17,814 nucleotides of DNA from CAVPEW01 sp050247895 (GTDB lineage Bacteria; Actinomycetota; Acidimicrobiia; Acidimicrobiales; VFJN01): contig JBFWTJ010000036.1 in assembly GCA_050247895.1 (NCBI GenBank), positions 1-17,814 on the forward strand, written 5' to 3'. The translations under genes and the position numbers were made by a program. Shown in pieces: positions 6,340-14,684 of the stretch. The stretch's first letter is position 1. Each line of letters opens with the position of its first letter. The notes under the pieces were generated by a model that saw nothing but the letters and a program-made list of their open reading frames with translations, searched no databases and was not told the origin of the DNA.

Positions 6340-7692
6340 GTGCTGCCGGTGGTGACCCCGGTGGAGATGGCGGCCGTCGACGCGGCCGCGCCCGAGCCGG
6401 TGGAGGTGCTGGTGGCCCGGGCTGGGGCGGCGGTGGCGCGGGCCGCGGTGGCGCTGATGGGCGGCGCGTACGGCCGACGGGTCGTGGTGGTGGCCGGCAA
6501 GGGGAACAACGGGGCCGACGGGCGGGTGGCGGCGGATCGCCTGCGCCGCCGCGGCGCCCGGGTCGCGGTCCTCGAGGCCGCGGCGGCGCCTGAGCGGCTC
6601 GGCCCGGCCGACCTGGTGGTCGACGCCGCCTACGGCACCGGCTTCCGGGGGACCTACCGGGCCCCGGACCCGGTCGGCGTGCCGGTCCTGGCCGTCGACG
6701 TGCCCTCGGGGGTGTCGGGCCTGACCGGCGAGGCGGACCAGGGCGCGGTCCGGGCGGTCCGCACGGTGACCTTCGCCGCGCTCAAGCCGGGCCTGCTGCT
6801 CGAGCCGGGCCGGGGGCGAGCTGGTGCGGTGGAGGTGGCCGACATCGGGCTGGACGTCGGCGTGGTCGACGCGGGCCTGGTCGAGGCGTCCGACGTGCGC
6901 TCCTGGGTGCCGCCGGTGGCCGCCGACGCCCACAAGTGGCGGGCCGCGGTCCTGGTGGTGGCCGGTTCGCCGGGCATGACCGGCGCCGCCCACCTCGCCG
7001 CGGCCGCGGCGCAGCGGGCCGGGGCGGGGATGGTGCGGGTCGCGTCGCCCGGTGCCCCCGAGGGTTCCCGGCCGCTGGAGGCGGTGGCGGTGGCGGTGCC
7101 CCGCCACGGTTGGTCCGGCGTCGTCCTGGAGGCGGCCGAGCGGTGCGGCAGCGTGGTGATCGGCCCGGGTCTGGGCACCGCGGAGGAGGACCTGGCCGAG
7201 GTGCGGGCCGTGCTGGCCGGGGCCCGGGTGCCCGTGGTGGTCGACGGCGACGGCCTGCGGGCGCTGGGCGGCGATCCCGGTGCGGTGCTGGCCGGCCGGG
7301 CCGCGCCCACGGTGTTGACGCCCCACGACGGCGAGCACGCCCGCCTGGCCGGCGGCCCCCCGGGTCCGGACCGGATGGCGGCGGCCCGGTCGCTGGCCGC
7401 CGCGGCGGGAGCGGTCGTGCTGCTGAAGGGTCCGACGACGGTGGTCGCCGACCCGGCCGGTCAGGTCCGCTTCGTCACCGCCGGCGACCGGCGGCTGGCC
7501 ACGGCGGGAACCGGCGACGTCCTGTCGGGCGTGGTGGGCGCCCTGCTGGCTCGGGGGACCGCGCCTCTGGAGGCGGCGGCGGCGGGCGCGTGGCTCCACG
7601 GGCGGGCGGGTCACCACGGGCCGGGCCACGGGCTGGTGGCGTCGGACCTGGTCGCCGGCCTGACCGAGGCCCGGGCCGAGGTGGACCGCTGA
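6340..7692 (+). CDS. nnr: Bifunctional NAD(P)HX epimerase / ADP-dependent NAD(P)HX dehydratase
   Basis: This fusion protein repairs hydrated NAD(P)H: the N-terminal YjeF_N-type epimerase interconverts the R and S forms, and the C-terminal ribokinase-like dehydratase restores NAD(P)H using ADP. Epimerase motifs are GKGNNGADG near residue 53, DAAYGTGFRG, and VDVPSGVSG. The dehydratase begins near HKWRAAV (His198) and shows GSPGMTGAA, GPGLG, DGDGL, LTPHDGEH, LLKGPTTVV, and the nucleotide-binding GTGDVLSG with Asp393. At 450 residues it is shorter than the usual roughly 500, mostly in the epimerase half. The GTG at 6340 is the first in-frame start seen and gives the family-like LPVVTPVEM. Its TGA shares one base with the alr ATG. 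Confidence 0.94.
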   Translation: MLPVVTPVEMAAVDAAAPEPVEVLVARAGAAVARAAVALMGGAYGRRVVVVAGKGNNGADGRVAADRLRRRGARVAVLEAAAAPERLGPADLVVDAAYGTGFRGTYRAPDPVGVPVLAVDVPSGVSGLTGEADQGAVRAVRTVTFAALKPGLLLEPGRGRAGAVEVADIGLDVGVVDAGLVEASDVRSWVPPVAADAHKWRAAVLVVAGSPGMTGAAHLAAAAAQRAGAGMVRVASPGAPEGSRPLEAVAVAVPRHGWSGVVLEAAERCGSVVIGPGLGTAEEDLAEVRAVLAGARVPVVVDGDGLRALGGDPGAVLAGRAAPTVLTPHDGEHARLAGGPPGPDRMAAARSLAAAAGAVVLLKGPTTVVADPAGQVRFVTAGDRRLATAGTGDVLSGVVGALLARGTAPLEAAAAGAWLHGRAGHHGPGHGLVASDLVAGLTEARAEVDR

Positions 7693-8819
7693 TGGCCCGG
7701 GCGTGGGCCGACGTGGACCTGGGCGCGATCCGGGCCAACGTGGCGACGCTGCGGGACCGCGCCGGCGGGGTGGCCCTGTGCGCGGTGGTCAAGGCCGACG
7801 GGTACGGCCACGGGGCGGTGCCGGTGGCCCGCGCCGCGCTGGCAGGCGGGGCGAGCGTCCTGGGGGTGGCCCAGGTCCCCGAGGCCCGGGCCCTGCGCGA
7901 GGCCGGTGTCGACGCCCGGATCCTGCTGCTGTCCGAGCCGCGCCCGGACGAGGTGGCCGAGGCGGTGGGCCTGGACCTGGACGTGGCCGCCTACCGGTCC
8001 GAGGTCGTCCAAGCCCTGGCCGGCGCGGCGACGCGGGCCCGTCCGACCCGGGTCCACGTCAAGGTCGACACCGGGATGCACCGGGTCGGCGCGCCACCCC
8101 ACGACGTGGTGGCGCTGGCCGGGCAGGTGGACGCGGCGCCGACCCTGGAGCTGTCCGGCCTGTGGACCCACTGCGCGGTGGCCGACGAGCCCGGCGACCC
8201 CTACACCGATCGCCAGCTCGACCTGTTCGAGGCCGCGGTCGATGCGGTCGAGGCGGCCGGCCTGCACCCGGTGCTGCGCCACGCGGCGAACTCGGCCGCG
8301 GCCATCTGCCACCCCCGGAGCCGCTTCGACATGGTCCGGTGCGGCATCGCCGTCTACGGCATCCCACCCGCCCCGGGTCTGGCCGGCGAGGTGGCCCTGT
8401 CCCCGGCCCTGCGCCTGGCCAGCGAGGTCGCGTTCGTGAAGCGGGTCGCCGCCGGGGAGCGGATCTCCTACGGCCTGCGCCACGGCTTCGGGCACGACTC
8501 GGTGGTGGCGACCGTGCCGGTGGGCTACGCCGACGGGGTCCGCCGTGACCTGGGCCTGCGGGGCCAGGAGGTCCTGGTCGGCGGCGTCCGCCGGCCGATC
8601 GTGGGCGTGGTGACCATGGACCAGCTGATGGTCGACTGCGGCCCGTCCGCGACGGTGGGGGTGGGCGACGAGGTGGTGCTGCTCGGCGGGCAGGGCGACG
8701 AGCGGATCTCCCCCGACGAGTGGGCCGCCCGGGCCGGGACCATCAGCTACGAGGTCGTCTGCGCCATCGGTGCCCGGGTCGAGCGCCGCTACCCGGGCGC
8801 AGAGGGGGCGGGGGGGTGA
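7692..8819 (+). CDS. alr: Alanine racemase
   Basis: This PLP enzyme interconverts L- and D-alanine, supplying D-Ala for peptidoglycan. The 375-residue length is typical. The PLP-binding lysine is Lys34 in AVVKADGYGHG. The opposing catalytic tyrosine is Tyr279 in VPVGYADGVRR. KVDTGMHRVG, HAANSAA, and the C-terminal MDQLMVDCG are further family motifs. The ATG at 7692 overlaps the nnr stop (TGATG), and GAGGTGG just upstream can serve as ribosome binding site. The nnr-alr pairing is common in actinobacteria. The stop overlaps the next GTG by 4 nt, so alr is probably translationally coupled on both sides. Confidence 0.97.
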   Translation: MARAWADVDLGAIRANVATLRDRAGGVALCAVVKADGYGHGAVPVARAALAGGASVLGVAQVPEARALREAGVDARILLLSEPRPDEVAEAVGLDLDVAAYRSEVVQALAGAATRARPTRVHVKVDTGMHRVGAPPHDVVALAGQVDAAPTLELSGLWTHCAVADEPGDPYTDRQLDLFEAAVDAVEAAGLHPVLRHAANSAAAICHPRSRFDMVRCGIAVYGIPPAPGLAGEVALSPALRLASEVAFVKRVAAGERISYGLRHGFGHDSVVATVPVGYADGVRRDLGLRGQEVLVGGVRRPIVGVVTMDQLMVDCGPSATVGVGDEVVLLGGQGDERISPDEWAARAGTISYEVVCAIGARVERRYPGAEGAGG

Positions 8820-9667
8820 TCACCGACGTCCCGGGGGTGCGGGTGGGCCACTGGACCGACGCCACGGCCCGGACGGGCTGCACGGTGGTCCTGTTCCCGC
8901 AGGGCACCGTCGGCTCGGGCGAGGTGCGGGGCGGGGCACCGGCCACCCGGGACTTCGCCCTGCTGGAGCCGACCCGCACCGTCGACCGGCTCGACGCCGT
9001 CGTCCTGACCGGCGGCTCGACCTTCGGGCTGGCCGCGGTCGACGGCGTGCTGGCCTGGTGCGAGGAGCGGGGGACCGGCCTGCCCACGGTCGCCGGCCCG
9101 GTGCCGATCGTGGTCGGCCTGGGCCTCTACGACCTGGTCGAGGGGGATCCGTCGGTCCGCCCCGGCCCCGCCCAGGGTCGGGCCGCGTGCGAGGCGGCGA
9201 CGGGCGGGGCGTTCGAGGTCGGCCGGTGCGGCGCGGGGACGGGGGCGACGGTGGCCAAGTGGCGGGGGTCGGACCGCCGCCGGCCCGGTGGCCTGGTCAC
9301 CGCCACCCGCCGACGGGAGGACCTGGTGGTGGCCGTGCTGCTGGCGGTGAACGCGTTCGGCGAGCCGGGGGCCGATCCGGGCGAGGTCGCGGCGACGCTG
9401 GTGCCGCCCTCGCCGCTGGGCGCGTCCTGGCACCAGAACACGACCATCGGGGTGGTGGCGACCAACGCCACGCTGGACAAGGTGGGGTGCCGCCTGGTGG
9501 CCGAGGGGGCCCACGACGGCCTGGCCCGGGCACTGGTGCCGGTGCACACGCGCGGCGACGGCGACGCGGTGATCGTGGCCGCGACGGGGGCGGCCGGCCC
9601 GGACCTCGACGTGGTCCGGGCCCTGGCGGTGGCCGCGGTCGTGGACGCGGTCGAGGCTCTACCTTGA
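8816..9667 (+). CDS. P1/DmpA-family (S58) self-processing aminopeptidase-type hydrolase
   Basis: The 283-residue product has the P1 (DmpA/NylC) fold signatures: GGAPATRDFALLEP near residue 41, the VLTGGSTFGLAAVDGV segment, and NTTIGVVATNA near 208. In this family the protein cuts itself before a Ser or Thr, which becomes the catalytic nucleophile. By analogy with NylC the cut here would lie between Asn208 and Thr209. Relatives include DmpA (L-aminopeptidase, D-Ala amidase/esterase) and nylon-oligomer hydrolase; the natural substrate here cannot be read from sequence. No signal peptide is seen, so it is probably cytoplasmic. The GTG at 8816 overlaps the alr stop by 4 nt and follows a purine-rich AGAGGGGG. 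Confidence 0.85.
   Translation: MITDVPGVRVGHWTDATARTGCTVVLFPQGTVGSGEVRGGAPATRDFALLEPTRTVDRLDAVVLTGGSTFGLAAVDGVLAWCEERGTGLPTVAGPVPIVVGLGLYDLVEGDPSVRPGPAQGRAACEAATGGAFEVGRCGAGTGATVAKWRGSDRRRPGGLVTATRRREDLVVAVLLAVNAFGEPGADPGEVAATLVPPSPLGASWHQNTTIGVVATNATLDKVGCRLVAEGAHDGLARALVPVHTRGDGDAVIVAATGAAGPDLDVVRALAVAAVVDAVEALP
9660..9665 (+). promoter_or_regulatory. Candidate -10 box of a leaderless promoter for tsaE
   Basis: TACCTT fits TANNNT and stands exactly 7 nt before the tsaE ATG, the spacing expected if the transcript starts at the ATG. It overlaps the end of the preceding gene. The only purine run before tsaE (GAGGG) is too close to the ATG to act as a normal ribosome binding site. No good -35 box was found. 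Confidence 0.35.
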
Positions 9668-9672
9668 GGGCC

Positions 9673-10173
9673 ATGTCCCTGCGTGCCGCGACGAGCTCGG
9701 TGGACGAGACGCGCGACCTGGGTGCGGCGGTGGCCCAGCTGGCCCGACCGGGCGACGTCCTGGTGCTGGCCGGCGACCTGGGTGCGGGCAAGACCGCTTT
9801 CGCCCAGGGGTTCGGCCGTGGCCTCGACGTCGCCGGGCGCATCACCAGCCCGACGTTCACGCTGGTGCACGTCTACGAGGGCCGGCTGCCGATCCACCAC
9901 CTCGACGTGTACCGGCTGGACCAGCTGGCCGAGGTGGTCGACCTGGGCCTGGCCGAGATGCTCGACGAGGGCGGGGTGGTCCTGATCGAGTGGGGCGACG
10001 CCATCCTCCCGGTGCTGCCACCGGACTTCCTGGAGGTGCGGATGACCTTCGGGGAGGGTGACGACGACCGCCTCGTCGAGATGCGCCCGGTGGGCCGGGG
10101 CTGGTCGGCACGGGAGCGGGCGCTGGTCACGGCGCTGCGGCCCTGGTCGGGCGGGGAGGGCGAGGGGTGCTGA
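9673..10173 (+). CDS. tsaE: tRNA threonylcarbamoyladenosine biosynthesis ATPase TsaE
   Basis: TsaE is the small ATPase that works with TsaB and TsaD to put the threonylcarbamoyl group on A37 of ANN-decoding tRNAs. The Walker A motif GDLGAGKT carries Lys40. TSPTFTLVHVYEG, HHLDVYRL (Asp78), and VLIEWGD (Glu106) are the other family motifs. The 166-residue length is normal with a slightly long tail. The ATG at 9673 gives the expected short lead-in before DETRDLGAAVA. Its 3' end overlaps tsaB by 7 nt. tsaB, rimI and tsaD follow immediately, which confirms the role. Confidence 0.96.
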   Translation: MSLRAATSSVDETRDLGAAVAQLARPGDVLVLAGDLGAGKTAFAQGFGRGLDVAGRITSPTFTLVHVYEGRLPIHHLDVYRLDQLAEVVDLGLAEMLDEGGVVLIEWGDAILPVLPPDFLEVRMTFGEGDDDRLVEMRPVGRGWSARERALVTALRPWSGGEGEGC

Positions 10174-10868
10174 TCCTGGGTGTGACGACCTCGACGGTCC
10201 AGGTGGGATGCGCCATCGGCGGCCACGAGGGCGTGCTGGGCGCGGTGCACTCGTCGCGGGGCCGCCGCCACGCCGAGACGCTGGTCCCGGCGATCGAGTT
10301 CCTGTGCCGGCAGACCCGCGTCGAGCTGGGCGAGATCGGGGCGGTGGCGGTGGACCTGGGACCGGGCCTGTTCACGGGCCTGCGGGTGGGCGTCGCCGCG
10401 GCCAAGGCGTTGGCCCACGCGGGCCGGATCCCCATGATCGGGATCTCGAGCCTGGACCTGCTGGCCTTCCCGGTGCGCCACACGTCCCGCACGATCGTGT
10501 GCGCCATCGACGCCCGGCGCGACGAGGTCTTCTACGCCACCTACCGCCAGTCTCCCGGAGGGGTCCAGCGGTTGAGCGACCCGCAGGTGGGCACGCCCGA
10601 CGACCTCGTGTCGGACCTGCTGGTGGCGGGCGACGACGTCCTGCTGGTCGGCGACGGGGCCCTGCGCTACCGGGAGTCGTTCGAGGGCCTGCGCCGGGTC
10701 GAGGTGGCCGACCACGGGCTGGCCTTCCCGCTGGCCAGCTCGCTGGTCCAGCTGGCGCACGCCAGGGCCCTCCGGGAGGACTTCGTCAGCCCCCAGGAGG
10801 TCTCCCCGCTGTACCTGCGCAAGCCCGACGCCGAGGTGAACTGGCAGGTCCGGGAGGGTGCCCGGTGA
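10167..10868 (+). CDS. tsaB: tRNA threonylcarbamoyladenosine biosynthesis protein TsaB
   Basis: TsaB is the actin-like-fold scaffold that dimerises with TsaD and activates it for t6A synthesis. The 233-residue product begins LILGVTTST, the phosphate-1-like loop, followed by RRHAETLVPAIEFL, the strongly conserved DLGPGLFTGLRVGVAAAKALA, and CAIDARRDEVFYA. It lacks the metal-binding histidines of TsaD, as expected. The GTG at 10167 overlaps the end of tsaE and follows a GGGGAGGG run. It overlaps rimI by 4 nt (GTGA). Actinobacteria often keep tsaE-tsaB-rimI-tsaD together. Confidence 0.95.
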   Translation: MLILGVTTSTVQVGCAIGGHEGVLGAVHSSRGRRHAETLVPAIEFLCRQTRVELGEIGAVAVDLGPGLFTGLRVGVAAAKALAHAGRIPMIGISSLDLLAFPVRHTSRTIVCAIDARRDEVFYATYRQSPGGVQRLSDPQVGTPDDLVSDLLVAGDDVLLVGDGALRYRESFEGLRRVEVADHGLAFPLASSLVQLAHARALREDFVSPQEVSPLYLRKPDAEVNWQVREGAR

Positions 10869-11425
10869 CCCCGGTCGACGCCGCCGCGCCGGCGCCGGTC
10901 GCCGTGGCCCTGGCGCCGATGCGTCGCCGGCACCTGCGCTCGGTGCTGCGGATCGAGCAGCAGGTGTACCCGCGCCCGTGGTCGCTGGGCCTGTTCATGA
11001 GCGAGCTGGGCTACCGGGCGGGTCGCCTCTACCTGGTGGCCCGGGTCGGCGCCGCGGTGGTCGGCTACGCCGGGCTCATGCTCAGCGCGGACGACGGCCA
11101 CGTGACCACGATCGCGGTGGACCCGGCCTGGCACCGCCAGAAGATCGGGAGCCGCCTGCTGCTGGGACTGGCCCGGGGGGCGATCGACGAGGGCGCGGCC
11201 AACCTGACCCTGGAGGTGCGCGTGAGCAACCTGGCCGCCCAGGCGCTGTACCGGTCCTTCGGGTTCGCCCCGGCCGGCGTGCGCCGGAACTACTACGTGG
11301 AGACGAACGAGGACGCGCTGGTCATGTGGGCCACCGACATCGACACGCCGGGCTACAACGCCCGCCTGGACGCGCTCGAGGCGGGGCTGCCGAGCCCGAC
11401 GGTGCGGGAGCGGAGCCGGTGGTGA
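10865..11425 (+). CDS. rimI: RimI-type GNAT N-acetyltransferase
   Basis: RimI enzymes acetylate protein N-termini, classically ribosomal protein S18, using acetyl-CoA. The GNAT core is clear: MRRRHLRSVLRIEQQVYPRPW at the N-terminus, VVGYAGLML, the VTTIAVDPAWHR strand, and ALYRSFGFAPAGVRRNYY near the C-terminus. The pyrophosphate loop reads QKIGSRLL, whereas the usual form is R-G-x-G-x-A-L-L, so the first Gly is Lys and the Ala is Arg. The C-terminus extends about 35 residues past DALVMW. The GTG at 10865 overlaps the tsaB stop and has GGGAGGG 6 nt upstream. Placement between tsaB and tsaD supports RimI over other GNATs. Confidence 0.92.
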   Translation: MTPVDAAAPAPVAVALAPMRRRHLRSVLRIEQQVYPRPWSLGLFMSELGYRAGRLYLVARVGAAVVGYAGLMLSADDGHVTTIAVDPAWHRQKIGSRLLLGLARGAIDEGAANLTLEVRVSNLAAQALYRSFGFAPAGVRRNYYVETNEDALVMWATDIDTPGYNARLDALEAGLPSPTVRERSRW

Positions 11426-12456
11426 GCGGGCTGGAGCGGGGCCGGGTGCTGGGGATCGAGACGTCGTGCGACGAGACGGCGGCGGCGATCGTCGACCGGG
11501 GTCGTGACGTGCTCTCGTCGGTGGTGAGCAGCCAGGTCGACCTGCACGCCCGCTACGGGGGCGTGGTGCCCGAGATCGCGTCGCGGGCGCACGTCGAGCT
11601 GCTGGTCCCGGTGGTGGCCCAGGCCTTCGTCGAGGCGGGCCTGTCGGACCGGGCGGGCGACGGTCGCCACTGCGAGGTGGACTGCGTGGCCGCGACCTAC
11701 GGCCCGGGCCTGGTCGGTGCGCTGCTGGTGGGCGTCAGCTCGGCGAAGGCCCTGGCCCTGGCCTGGGGCGTGCCGTTCGTGGCGGTGAACCACCTGGAGG
11801 CGCACCTGTACGCCTCGCTGCTCGAGGAGCCGGACCTGGAGCTGCCCCTGGTGGTGCTGCTGGTGTCGGGCGGGCACACGATGCTCGTCCACATGGAGGA
11901 CCACGGCCGCTACCGCGTGCTGGGCTCGACGATCGACGACGCCGCGGGCGAGGCGTTCGACAAGGTCGCCCGCTACCTGGGCCTGGGCTACCCGGGGGGT
12001 CCGGCGGTGGACCGGATCTCGGTCACGGGGGATCCCGAGGCGGTGCGCTTCCCGCGCGCCATGCTCGACGAGGGCTACGACTTCAGCTTCAGCGGGTTGA
12101 AGACCGCGGTGGTGAACCACGTGCGCAAGCACCCCGACCTGGAGGTGGCCGACGTGGCGGCGAGCTTCCAGGAGGCGGTGGTCGACGTGCTGCTGGCCAA
12201 GGCCCGCCGGGCGGCGCGCGACGTGGGGGCCAGGGGCCTCTGCCTGGGTGGGGGCGTGGCGGCCAACTCCCGGTTGCGGGAGCGGTTCCTCGACGTGGTG
12301 GCCACCGACGGGTTGCGGGGCTTCCTGCCCAGCCACCAGATGTGCACCGACAACGCGGCGATGGTGGCCGCGGCGGGCTGGTACCGGTGGCGCTCGGACG
12401 GCCCCTCGGGGCTCGACACCGGGGCCCTGCCCAACCTGGCCCTGCCCACGGCCTGA
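11422..12456 (+). CDS. tsaD: tRNA N6-adenosine threonylcarbamoyltransferase TsaD
   Basis: TsaD (formerly Gcp/YgjD) transfers threonylcarbamoyl from its AMP adduct to A37 of tRNA. The ASKHA-fold motifs are complete: LGIETSCDETAAAI at the start, YGGVVPEIASRAH, GPGLVGALLVG, metal ligands His124 and His128 in NHLEAHLYA, SGGHT, FSFSGLKTA, GGGVAANSRLR, and Asp310 in CTDNAAMVA. The 344-residue length is normal. Two adjacent GTG codons (11419 and 11422) could start it; 11422 gives the 4-nt GTGA overlap with rimI used elsewhere in this operon. It ends the operon, and a 202-bp regulatory gap follows. Confidence 0.97.
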   Translation: MSGLERGRVLGIETSCDETAAAIVDRGRDVLSSVVSSQVDLHARYGGVVPEIASRAHVELLVPVVAQAFVEAGLSDRAGDGRHCEVDCVAATYGPGLVGALLVGVSSAKALALAWGVPFVAVNHLEAHLYASLLEEPDLELPLVVLLVSGGHTMLVHMEDHGRYRVLGSTIDDAAGEAFDKVARYLGLGYPGGPAVDRISVTGDPEAVRFPRAMLDEGYDFSFSGLKTAVVNHVRKHPDLEVADVAASFQEAVVDVLLAKARRAARDVGARGLCLGGGVAANSRLRERFLDVVATDGLRGFLPSHQMCTDNAAMVAAAGWYRWRSDGPSGLDTGALPNLALPTA

Positions 12457-12483
12457 CCGGTCGGGCGCCGGCGGTCGGAGCTC

Positions 12484-12510
12484 CTGGCACTCGACGGTTG
12501 CGAGTGCCAG
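12484..12510 (+). promoter_or_regulatory. CIRCE operator 1 (HrcA site)
   Basis: CTGGCACTC, 9 bases, then GAGTGCCAG: a perfect 9-bp inverted repeat with the 9-nt spacer of the CIRCE consensus TTAGCACTC-N9-GAGTGCTAA. Both arms differ from consensus at matching positions (outer T to C, third A to G), so the symmetry is kept. It overlaps the proposed -35 box and would let HrcA block the groES promoter. Confidence 0.88.
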
Positions 12511-12526
12511 CGCCTTTGCCTAGGGT
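12498..12526 (+). promoter_or_regulatory. Probable sigma-A-type promoter of groES-groEL
   Basis: TTGCGA (12498-12503) and TAGGGT (12521-12526) form a -35/-10 pair with a 17-nt spacer. The -35 lies inside CIRCE 1 and the -10 ends at the first base of CIRCE 2, the arrangement expected of a repressor-controlled promoter. The hexamers match consensus at 4 of 6 and 3 of 6 positions, fitting the loose -10 (TANNNT) of high-GC actinobacteria. Transcription would begin near 12533, inside CIRCE 2. Confidence 0.65.
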
Positions 12527-12552
12527 TAGCAGTCGCATCAGACGAGTGCTAA
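12526..12552 (+). promoter_or_regulatory. CIRCE operator 2 (HrcA site)
   Basis: TTAGCAGTC, 9 bases, then GAGTGCTAA. The right arm is perfect consensus and the left arm has a single mismatch (C to G at position 7). Its centre is 42 bp from that of CIRCE 1, which is four helical turns. It covers the expected transcription start. Confidence 0.88.
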
Positions 12553-12658
12553 GCATCGACGAGCGTCGAGGCATCAGAGCAGGTGCCGAGGCCATCGACG
12601 AGAGCAACGGCCCGTATCAAAGGCCCGTCACACCGGACGCGTCACGGAGGCGCCAACC
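12553..12658 (+). other. groES 5' leader
   Basis: This untranslated leader lies between CIRCE 2 and the groES ATG. It holds the direct repeat CATCGACGAG (12554-12563 and 12593-12602), a small dyad TCGACG-AG-CGTCGA (12556-12569), and a tandem GGCCCGT-ATCAAA-GGCCCGT (12609-12628). GGAGG at 12646-12650 is the ribosome binding site. No coding capacity or known riboswitch is recognised. Confidence 0.4.
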
Positions 12659-12952
12659 ATGAACCTGCAGCCGCTCGAGGACCGCATCGTCGTCAAGCCC
12701 GGCGAGGCCGAGGAGACCACCATCAGCGGCCTGGTCATCCCCGACACGGCGAAGGAGAAGCCCCAGCAGGGCGAGGTCCTCGCCGTGGGCCCCGGCCGTC
12801 GGTCGGAGCAGACCGGCGAGATCATCCCGGTCGACGTCAAGGTCGGCGACACCGTCGTCTACAGCAAGTACGGCGGCACCGAGATCACCGACGCCGGCCA
12901 GGACCTGCTGATCCTGAACGCCCGGGACGTCCTCGCCGTGGTGAAGAAGTAG
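12659..12952 (+). CDS. groES: Co-chaperonin GroES
   Basis: GroES is the heptameric lid of the GroEL folding chamber. The 97-residue product shows NLQPLEDRIVVKPGEAEE at the N-terminus, a mobile loop ETTISGLVIPDTAKEKPQQG, GEVLAVGPG, VGDTVVYSKYGGTEI, and the C-terminal DVLAVVKK. The length is standard. The ATG at 12659 has GGAGG 8 nt upstream. It follows a promoter with two CIRCE sites, so heat-responsive HrcA repression is likely. groEL begins 3 nt after its TAG, making a tight two-gene operon. Confidence 0.98.
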   Translation: MNLQPLEDRIVVKPGEAEETTISGLVIPDTAKEKPQQGEVLAVGPGRRSEQTGEIIPVDVKVGDTVVYSKYGGTEITDAGQDLLILNARDVLAVVKK

Positions 12953-12955
12953 CCG

Positions 12956-14599
<1,644 letters not shown>

Positions 14600-14602
14600 G
14601 AC

Positions 14603-14617
14603 CGACAGGTCCTGTCG
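14603..14617. repeat. Short dyad after groEL
   Basis: CGACAGG-T-CCTGTCG is a 7-bp inverted repeat around a single central T, starting 4 nt after the groEL stop. The single-base centre makes it a poor RNA hairpin and more like a protein-binding dyad, although a looser hairpin with fewer pairs is possible. Its role is unknown. Confidence 0.4.
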
Positions 14618-14624
14618 TGGTGCC

Positions 14625-14652
14625 GTTCGGCCGCCCTCCGGGGCGGCCGAAC
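14625..14652. terminator. Bidirectional terminator hairpin between groEL and dus
   Basis: GTTCGGCCGCCC, the loop TCCG, then GGGCGGCCGAAC form a perfect 12-bp GC-rich stem. It lies between two convergent genes, 25 nt after the groEL stop and 32 nt after the dus stop on the other strand. No T-run follows on either side, which is common for actinobacterial hairpin terminators. Confidence 0.8.
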
Positions 14653-14684
14653 CGCGCCCGGGGCTGCCGGGAGGACCGCACCGG

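Noticed and set aside
2277..6509. 1410-codon open frame on the minus strand
   Set aside because: It is a shadow of the GlmS-like, acpS and nnr genes. The opposite strand has clear family motifs throughout, while this translation is rich in Gly, His, Gln and Arg with no domain.
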